DNA of 64,000 bases from Ctenosaura bakeri. Its lineage: Eukaryota; Chordata; Lepidosauria; Squamata; Iguanidae. Positions 57,057 through 64,000 of the stretch are shown one piece after another (positions within the stretch are counted from its first letter, which is position 1; every line of letters starts with the position of its first letter). The DNA is taken from NCBI GenBank assembly GCA_948474755.1, contig CAOLHI010001842.1, positions 186,001-250,000 of the forward strand. Reading direction: 5' to 3'. The notes under the pieces are model-generated. The model was not told the origin of the DNA, made no database searches, and worked only from the letters and a program-made list of their open reading frames with translations. Made by a program: the position numbers and the translations under genes.

Positions 57057-57320
57057 GATGAGTGGATTCTCTTCCTGTCAGCTTTCTTCCCTGTCTGTGG
57101 TTCAACCTGGGACCTTCTGAATGGTGGTTTTAAGAACACCGGGACATAGGAAACTGGCTTATCCAGTTTTCCGTGTAGTGCAGCCATCATGTAACTATGT
57201 GGACGTAGGCTTACACTACTCGGGTCTTAGTATTTGTGCATTACTTGAATAATTGAGTAAAAAGACAGGGTGTGGCTTCGTTGCAGAGCTGAAAACCATT
57301 CAAGATGTAAAGATTTATGG
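57057..57320. other. No gene seen
   Basis: Short stretch before the SPIN-type element. No feature. Confidence 0.4.
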
Positions 57321-57964
57321 CAGCAGTTCTCAACCTGTGGGTCGCGACCCCTTTGGGGGTCAAACGACCCTTTCACAAGGGTCACCTAAGACCATCAGAA
57401 AATACGTATTTCCAATGGTCTTAGGCTCCATTCCCTCCTCGGTGGTGATGCACAAGCGCGAGCCACGCGCTCGCGTCCTCCTGCCCCCTGTTCAGAAGGG
57501 ACTGAAATCGCTCCCCTTCTTCACTACTGGGAGAACCTCCTGTCTGACAGGCCAGCTTGGAGGGGCAGCAGCAGCACAGGGGGGCAGGCCCCCTCCTCGC
57601 CACGGCCCCTGCCCCACTCGCCACGGAGAGGGGTGCTGCAGAAGGGCCGGGAGGGGGCGCAAGGCGGCACTTTTCCAGTGGGCTGAGCTGCGCCTGGCAC
57701 AAAAAACAAAAGCGCTGGGATTCCTCCCCCTCCCCCGGCCAGAAGCAGAGCCCGGGGGGGGGTCTCAAAGTTTTTTCCCGGGGGAGATGTGCAGCTCCTC
57801 TTTCCCTCCGTGCCCACCCACCCCCATTCCTGGCTGGTGAGGCGGCCTTTGCCGGGGGGGGGAGGCATTGTAAATAATAAATAAATAATTTTATGGTTGG
57901 GGGTCACCACAACATGAGGAACTGTATTAAAGGGTCATGACATTAGGAAGATTGAGAACCACTG
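57321..57964 (+). mobile_element. SPIN-type non-autonomous hAT element with GC-rich core
   Basis: CAGCAGTTCTCAACCTGTGG to AAGATTGAGAACCACTG. The flanks ATTTATGG (57313-57320) and ATTTTTGG (57965-57972) match at 7 of 8. The GC-rich core (CGAGCCACGCGCTCGCGTCC) is shared with the 22.5-kb copy but has some deletions. Confidence 0.85.
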
Positions 57965-57972
57965 ATTTTTGG

Positions 57973-58500
57973 GATCCTGTCTGTTGTGTTTTGCTTTGTA
58001 TTTATTATTTATCCACTGAAGTATTTCATAGGAAAGTATTGCCTGCTAAATTGTTGAGACCTTGAGAGAGTCACACTCTCTCAGCCTCAGGAGAATGCTA
58101 AGGCAAACCACCTCCGAATAAATCTTACCAAGAAAACCTTGCAATAGCTTTGCCTTAGGGTTACTGTAAGTTAGAAAGGACTTGAGGGTACACGATGACA
58201 GCAAAAACAACAACAGCAACAGTGTTCTTTAGGTTGTTGTGGGTTTTCCGGGCTTTGAGGCCGTGTTCTATTAGTATTTTCTCCTGGCATCTTCAGAGGA
58301 TCTGGACAGTATTCCTTTACAATATTCTTCCCATATGCAGATATCCTGAAGTTATTGCAGAAGAATTTGTTCTGTGGAAAAAAACAACATGCATTTATAG
58401 GTTTTCTGAATGAGAACAACCCTGGGATCCTTTCACTCAACTTGCCCTTTTACCCCTTTAACTCCTTCTTGGGTTGGGTACTTGAACCTCAAGGGGACCC
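57973..58500. other. SINE-A tail and Penelope-like remnant
   Basis: 58060-58210 is a SINE-A middle and tail (GAGTCACACTCTCTCAGCCT). 58232-58315 is a Penelope pseudo-LTR piece with the hammerhead middle deleted (TTTTCTCCTGGCATCTTCAG). Confidence 0.7.
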
Positions 58501-58917
58501 CCTATTGTGGACCTAGTGGGGGTGTTGCTTTGATGGGTTTGTTGCGGTAAGTGTGACCAGGTTGTCCACCAAACTCAGTGCGAACGGAGAGAACCAGTGA
58601 TAAAAACAGGTGGACGTTTATTGAGACACAAGAAAATAATACGCTAACCGTTGAACTACTAAATCGTTTATAGCTCCCCAAAACCATAGTCAGTCCTTTC
58701 CTCTGTCTGACTCCCCTTGTTCCCTCTTCTCCCATCCATCATACCTTTGGCCCACGACCCAGACAGGTCCCTTCCCAGCAGCCACGTCCCAGAAACATGA
58801 AAAGGCAGTACTTACGGCAGCCCGTGCAGGAGGTAAAGGGAGAGCCCAGGCCTCTGGCAGTGCTTCTGTGAGAAGGGCTCATTAATTAGGACGCAGCTGG
58901 CCGGGAGGCTGAGATTA

Positions 58918-59148
58918 TTTCAGGAGCCCTGGTGGCGCAGTGGTTAAATGCCAGTACTGCAAGCCACAAGGTTGTGAGTTCGATCCTGCCGGGCTCCAAG
59001 GTTGACTCAGCCTTCCATCCTTTCGCAGGTCGGTAAAATGAGTACCCAGCTTGTTGGGAGCATGTATAGAAATGTTTCAAAATACATGCTATTTGCAAGT
59101 TGTTCGCCGCCTTGATCCATATGGAGAGGCGGGATACAAAATAAATAA

Positions 59149-59203
<55 letters not shown>

Positions 59204-59206
59204 TAT
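58918..59206 (+). repeat. tRNA-derived SINE (family B) with target duplication
   Basis: GAGCCCTGGTGGCGCAGTGG, GTTGTGAGTTCGATCCTGCC and an (AAT)n tail. ATTATTTCA before and ATTATTTAA after are a probable 9-bp target duplication with one mismatch. Confidence 0.85.
59146..59201. repeat. (AAT)n microsatellite
   Basis: About 18 trinucleotide units forming the SINE-B tail. Confidence 0.95.
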
Positions 59207-59680
59207 TTAATCAGAGGCCTCAACAACAGAAGGCTGCTGGAATCTACTGACACTATCAGTAGTTACAACCATGGTGATTCTTGCTTTCTTTACCTGTGTG
59301 CTTTGGACCTTGGACCTCGACACTTTGCTCGGACTATTGGTTTGGCTTTGGAATATTCGCTTCTGGATTATTGTTGTCTTTCGGAGAATCTCCTTCAGCC
59401 CCAAGGCTGTTTTACAGAGCTGCTGTTATCTAGCTCATTAGATAGCTGAGGAGCCTTGGTGGGCTGCCAAGCCTAGGACACCCTCGCTCTGAAATCTGTT
59501 CCCTGTCCCTGTGTTAGCTTTTCCCTATCTGGTTTGTGACTGAGATAAGCCTCAGTTTTGTAACATTTCCTCCCTGTATGCCTCGCCTTCATAGCACTCC
59601 CTGAGCTCGGATTGGCTGCCTTCAGCCAGGTTTCCCCATCTCCACCTTCACACTCTCCAAAAATGTGAATTTGACCCTTA

Positions 59681-59847
59681 GGCCTTTTCTGCATGACACT
59701 CTTATAGCGCGATTATTCCACTTTCAACCTCCTAGGGAATCCTGGGGTTTGCAGCTTCCGGCCCCTCTCGAAGCTGCAAACCCCAGGATTCCCTAGGAGG
59801 TTGAAAGTGGAATAATCGCGCTATAAGAGTGTCGTGCGGAAAAGGCC
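59681..59847. repeat. M1 palindromic MITE, highly symmetrical copy
   Basis: GGCCTTTTCTGCATGACACT to GTCGTGCGGAAAAGGCC. TTA lies at 59678-59680 and 59848-59850. Arms match almost perfectly, so it is young or maintained by conversion. Confidence 0.92.
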
Positions 59848-60246
59848 TTAGTCTGAAAGACGTTCCCCACCCTTGCTGTAGATGCTGATTCATAACAATA
59901 TGGAAAAGTGGAACGATCTCCAGTAGAACCTGTCTCTTTTACCGATGAGCCTGGGGATCAAGGTCACTCTTCCACTATAATAAAAAGATGCGAATTCACA
60001 CATCACTCTCTATTAGTATGCTCCTGGCAAAGAATGAGTAAAAAAAAAAGAAAGCATTAGGAAAGTGATTTGGTCTCTCACTCTTAGATTGGTCTAGAAG
60101 CCGTGTTACATATTACTTGCCTGAAGCTTTCAGAGTTCAGCTCAGAGTGTTGACTTCAGTCTATAAAGCAGAAAAAGGAATACATCTGAGAGTCCTTAAG
60201 GAGCTGCAATTGATTTAAGATACTCCATTTAGGAAGGGAGAAGGAA
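59848..60246. other. No gene seen
   Basis: Intergenic, no supported feature. Confidence 0.4.
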
Positions 60247-60309
60247 ATGCACAAATGTAGGATGGATGATACCTGGCTTGACAGCAGGACATGTGAAAAG
60301 GATCTAGGA

Positions 60310-60918
60310 TGGTGGCTCTTGAACTGGGGTCCACAAAGCCCTGCTGCCGGACCCCAACAGCAGCAGCAACAACAAGGACACGGCAGCAGGGGTGATGCTC
60401 CTTCATTTGCCTTGAAATTATTTTAGTAATGGCAACCATAAGGGTAACCTATCACAGAGACCATTTCCGCACTAGACTATTAGAGTGCTCTTATTCCACT
60501 TTCAACATCCTATGGAATCCTGGAGTTTGCAGTTTAGGAAGGGGCCTCAAAAGCCCTCCTCAAAGGCTCCTCCCTAAACTGTAAACTCCAGGATTCCATA
60601 GGAGATTGAAAGTGGGATAATAGCAGTATAACAGTCTAGTGCAGAAACAGCCAGGGATTTTTTTGGTGAGATTTGTTCAGAAGGGGTTTGCCTTTGCCTT
60701 CTTTTGAGGCTAAGAGAATGTGACTTGCCCAGGGCCACCCAGTGTCTGAGCGGGGATTTGAATTCTACTCTCTGGAAAGCTTAAATAAATAAATATTTGA
60801 ATAGTCTGAATTTAAGTCTGAACCTAAATATTTAAATATTGAGTTAAGTCTTGGGGGAGCCTGGCAACACATTATATTCACAGGAGATCTCCCTTAAAGA
60901 AAAGATTAAGAACCGTTG
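60310..60918. mobile_element. hAT-like element nested in CR1
   Basis: TGGTGGCTCTTGAACTGGGG and AAGATTAAGAACCGTTG are degenerate inverted ends. ATCTAGGA (60302-60309) and ATTTAGGA (60919-60926) match at 7 of 8, an 8-bp target duplication. It holds an M1 MITE (60459-60652) and a SINE-A piece (60655-60790). Confidence 0.75.
60459..60652. repeat. M1 palindromic MITE nested in hAT-like element
   Basis: GACCATTTCCGCACTAGACT to GTGCAGAAACAGCC. Flanks AGA and AGG match at 2 of 3. Confidence 0.85.
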
Positions 60919-61000
60919 ATTTAGGAGCGTTACCGTGCCACAGGGTAAACATGAGTTAACAGGATGATGAAGCCGCCAAAAAAGGTCAATGTACTTCTAG

Positions 61001-61180
61001 GGCCATTTCCGAACTAGACTGTTATAGCACTATTATTCCACTTGCAACATCGTATGGAATCCTGGGGTTTGCAGTTTCGGGAGGGGCCATCTGGCCCTTC
61101 CCAAAACTGCAAACCTCAGGATTCCATAGGATGTTGCAAGTGGAATAATAGCGCTATAACAGTCTAGTGCGGAAATGGCC
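61001..61180. repeat. M1 palindromic MITE nested in CR1
   Basis: GGCCATTTCCGAACTAGACT to AGTGCGGAAATGGCC. Flanks TAG and CAG match at 2 of 3. Confidence 0.9.
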
Positions 61181-61750
61181 CAGGTTACACCAACAAGAGT
61201 ACAGTCTCCAGATCAAAGGGAGTACTATTGCTTTGGTCAGACCTCATCTGGAATCCTGCATCCAGTTCTCGGCACCTCAGTTCAAGAAGGATGTTGACAA
61301 GCTGGAATATGTCCAGAGGAGGGCGACCAAAATGGTGAAGGGTCTGGAAGCCCCATGAGGAGCAGCTTAGGGAGCTGGGGATGTTTGGTCTGCAGAAGAG
61401 AAGGTTAATAGGGAACATGAGAGCCATGTTTAAATATTTGAAGGGATGTCCTGTTGAGGAGGGAGAGGGCTTTGTTTTCTGCTGCTCCAGAGACTAGGAC
61501 AAGGAGCAATGGATTCAAGCGACAGGAAAGGAGATTCCACCTGAACCCCAGGAAGAACTTCCTGATGGTCAGAGCTGTCCAGCAGTGGAATATGCTGCCT
61601 CAATGGAGTGTGGTAGAGTCTCCTTCTTTGGAAGCTTTTAAGCAGAGGCTGGATGGCCATCTGTTGGGAGTGCTTTGATGGGGGTTCCTGCATGGCAGGG
61701 GGTTGGACTGGATGGCCTCTGGGGTCCCTTCCAGCTCTATGATTCTATTC

Positions 61751-62265
61751 TATCTTGGTCAGACCTCACCTGGTATGCTGTGTCCAATTCTGGGCACCAT
61801 ACTTCCAAAAAGATACTGACCATGCTGTAAAGTGTCGAAATCAGGGTAGCCAAGAAGATCTGGGAACCAAGCTCTGTGAGGGACAGTTTACAGGACTGGT
61901 TAGGTTTAGCTGGTGAAACAGAAAATGGAGAGGTGGTACAGTAGCCATGTTTGAATATCTGCAAGGATGTGAAGCAAAAGATGGGGGTGAGTCTGTTTTC
62001 TGCTGCTCCAGGGACTACAACACAAACTTATGGAGTCAAATTAAAAGAAAAAAAAAGTTCCGCTTAAACATTAGCAAAAATACCTTTACTGTAAGAACTG
62101 TTCAGCAGTAGAATAAACTGCCTTGGAGGTCTTTTCATTGGAAGTCTTGTAACAGAAGCTGAATGAGCATCTCTCGGGAGTACTTTAGTTATCTGTTCCT
62201 ACATGGCAGGGGGTTGGACTAGATTGCCCTTGGGATCCCTTCTAGCTCTGTGATTCTGTGGTTTA
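61751..62265 (+). mobile_element. Another CR1-clade LINE 3' end, plus strand
   Basis: GGTCAGACCTCACCTGGTAT, CCAATTCTGGGCACC and GGTTGGACTAGATTGCCCTT, ending near GATTCTGTGG. More diverged than the main CR1. Confidence 0.75.
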
Positions 62266-62565
62266 TTTTAGGAAAAATATTAACTCCTCACTGAAACCTT
62301 CCTTTCTACCAAGAACAAAATTAAATTAAAAAGTGGGAAGGTAGCTACTAATATGCCATTATTTTTTTAAAAAAAGAGATCCAAGGCATTGTAGAATAAT
62401 TACACACCCATTAGTCTACCATTTGACGGGGGCAAAAATGTGGAAAGTGTTAACACAAGAATGACTTCCTTATTTTAGTCATTAAAATATTTGTATTCCA
62501 CTGTTATCTCCAAGGATCTCAGGATGTCATGTACAAAATTGCTTTAGGCAGTTCAAGATAATTTA
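62266..62565. other. No gene seen
   Basis: AT-rich intergenic stretch. No supported feature. Confidence 0.4.
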
Positions 62566-62625
62566 GGCCATTTCCACACTAGCCTGTTATAGCGCGATGA
62601 TCCCACTTTCAACCTCCTCTGGCAC
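62566..62625 (+). repeat. M1 MITE left half
   Basis: TTA precedes GGCCATTTCCACACTAGCCT; it breaks off after CAACCTCCTCTGGCA. Confidence 0.8.
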
Positions 62626-62710
62626 AATTGTGGCATCCCTGTATATAGATGGTGGGTGGAAATGTTATTACAGAACAATGACTTCTCCTTCAGTTTCAAT
62701 GGCAGCCTCC

Positions 62711-62711
<1 letters not shown>

Positions 62712-62757
<46 letters not shown>
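62712..62757. repeat. (TTA)n microsatellite
   Basis: About 15 trinucleotide units, at the 3' end of a minus-strand L1. Confidence 0.95.
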
Positions 62758-63319
62758 AAGAAAGAAAAGCAATATGTAACAGAATAAAAGAAAAACACCA
62801 CGTGAATAACATAAATATGAAAAAGAAAAAAAATTACAACACAAATAGCTTACATAACTATTTCTCTCCAGATCCTTTATCATCATATACTTTATCATCA
62901 TATACATATAATCACATATTATAGTGATTATATATGTTTATTTCATGTATCTAAATCTCATTCTCCTTGTACTCATTATTGCTATAGTAATTTCATTCTT
63001 AAGTCTATTCTTTTCAACTATATTTAACCTATTGCCAATACTATATATGATCCTGTTATTAGCCATAAACTCTAACCCTAAATGTGAACCCATTCCGAGA
63101 GCCAATTCTATTTCAGCTTACTCTGCTTTCCAAAATTGTAGCTCTTCTTATGGAGGTGTGACACTTCCCTCAAAAGCCTTTTCCACAAATACTTTCCATA
63201 TTGCTTCAAAGTCATTCCTTTTCATTATCCCTTTTTTAAGCTTAGTTCTGCATGTTAACTTATCATTGATCACAGTTTCCCACACTTCTTTATACCATTC
63301 CTTTATTTGAAAGTTCTGT
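62758..63319 (-). mobile_element. L1 LINE 3' end, minus strand
   Basis: The minus strand encodes KEWYKEVWETVINDKLTCRT and NDFEAIWKVFVEKAF, a typical L1 ORF2 C-terminus, followed by an AT-rich 3'UTR running to the (TTA)n tail. Frame is broken. Confidence 0.65.
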
Positions 63320-63366
63320 AGGGCTTTTCCACATTACATTGTTATAGTGCTATTATTCCACTTTCT
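63320..63366 (+). repeat. M1 MITE left half
   Basis: GGGCTTTTCCACATTACATT through GCTATTATTCCACTTTC only. Confidence 0.65.
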
Positions 63367-63545
63367 GTCATGGGCTTCCAGGACCTAGACTGAGACTCAG
63401 GGGCAGCAGAACCTGCACTGAGCCCTGGCACAGAAATTGCTGCAGCAGAACCTGCAGAGCAGACAGTACCACCACTTGCCCCAGGGACAGAAGTGTCAGC
63501 CCCAGCAGGGAGCCCTGTTCATTCAGAAACAAGAACGATCTAGCC

Positions 63546-64000
63546 CAGTTGTTCTCAACCTTCCTGATGCTGCGACCCTTTAATACAGTTCCTCATGTTG
63601 TGGTGACCCCCAACCATAAAATTATTTGTTTATTATTTACAGTTCCTCCCCCCGCCTCGCCGGCCAGGAACGGGAAGGGGCAGACAGGGAGGGAAAGAGG
63701 AGCCACGCGTCTCCCCTGGGAAAAACTCCGAGAACCCCCCCGGGCTCTGCTTCTGCTTCGCTCTCATTTCCGCTGGAGGGAGGGGCAGTGTGGGAAAAGT
63801 TTCCAGAGTGTTGACCCCGGCCGGGGGGGGAGGAATCCCAGCACCTTTGTCTTTTGCGCCGGGCGCAGCTCACCCCCCCAGAAAAGTGCCGCCTTGCGGC
63901 CCCCCGGCCCTTCCGCAGCGCCACCTCCGTGGCGAATGGGGCAGAGGCCGTGGTGAGGAGGGGGCCTGCCCCACGTGCTGCCACCACCCAGCTTGGGGGT
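63546..64000 (-). mobile_element. SPIN-type non-autonomous hAT element, cut by the window end
   Basis: Starts CAGTTGTTCTCAACCTTCCT and continues with GGTGACCCCCAACCATAAAA, then the same GC-rich core in reverse (CCACGCGTCTCCCCTGGG). The other end lies beyond the window. Confidence 0.85.

Larger units (their letters stand above)
58500..59680. repeat. LTR-like dispersed repeat split by a SINE-B
   Basis: GGCAGTACTTACGGCAGC, GGGAGAGCCC and CATTAATTAGG match 8.19-8.37 kb in order. SINE-B splits it at about 58918-59206. The part after 59206 (GGACCTTGGACCTCGAC) is LTR-like. No coding region. Confidence 0.5.
60247..61750 (+). mobile_element. CR1 LINE, plus strand, split by two insertions
   Basis: CR1 (GCACAAATGTAGGATGGATG) to 60309, resuming at 60919-61000 (GTTAACAGGATGATGAAGCC) and again from 61181 to the tail near 61745. 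A hAT-like element fills the first gap and an M1 MITE the second. Confidence 0.8.

Overview
This is a vertebrate nuclear window, most likely from a squamate reptile and perhaps an iguanian lizard. That placement is inferred. It rests on one recognisable gene, EGR4, set in a dense mix of CR1, BovB/RTE, L1 and Penelope-like retroelements, tRNA-derived and 5S-rRNA-derived SINEs, SPIN-type hAT elements and palindromic MITEs. No prokaryotic genes, CRISPR array or operon is present.

Region 1 (1.3-7.0 kb) is a complete EGR4 gene on the + strand. It has a GC-rich promoter with CRE-like and CArG-like sites and a TATA box, a first coding exon with a His/Gln-rich run, a 2.5-kb intron, and a large exon encoding three C2H2 zinc fingers. 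An AT-rich 3'UTR with a polyadenylation signal follows. At 11.16-11.58 kb lies an unidentified exon-like ORF with a nearby AATAAA.

Region 2 (7-45 kb) is repeats and intergenic DNA. Many copies keep target-site duplications, so the order of insertion can be read: CR1 in CR1, Penelope in CR1, SINE in SINE in CR1, L1 in SINE, MITE in SINE, and hAT in CR1. Solo LTRs at 23.5, 28.9 and about 31.3 kb share an acidic ORF that enters from the LTR edge. An ERV-like LTR with TATA box and AATAAA lies at 43.95-44.66 kb. A tandem 152/156-bp array at 34.7-35.8 kb is built from half a MITE plus a spacer.

Region 3 (45.4-47.1 kb) is a strong CpG island ending in a good splice donor, followed by a G-run-rich stretch. 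In human, FBXO41 lies just downstream of EGR4 on the same strand, so this is probably the FBXO41 promoter and 5' noncoding exon (inference; no FBXO41 coding sequence is visible). The next ~3 kb is relatively repeat-poor and would be intron 1.

Region 4 (50-64 kb) is again repeat-rich, with two more SPIN-type copies, one cut by the window end, and more CR1, MITE and L1 pieces.

No convincing new multi-gene system was found. The most interesting signals are a hammerhead-ribozyme-like core in Penelope-like repeats, SPIN-type elements carrying a shared GC-rich core, the half-MITE array and its related single locus, and the orphan exon.
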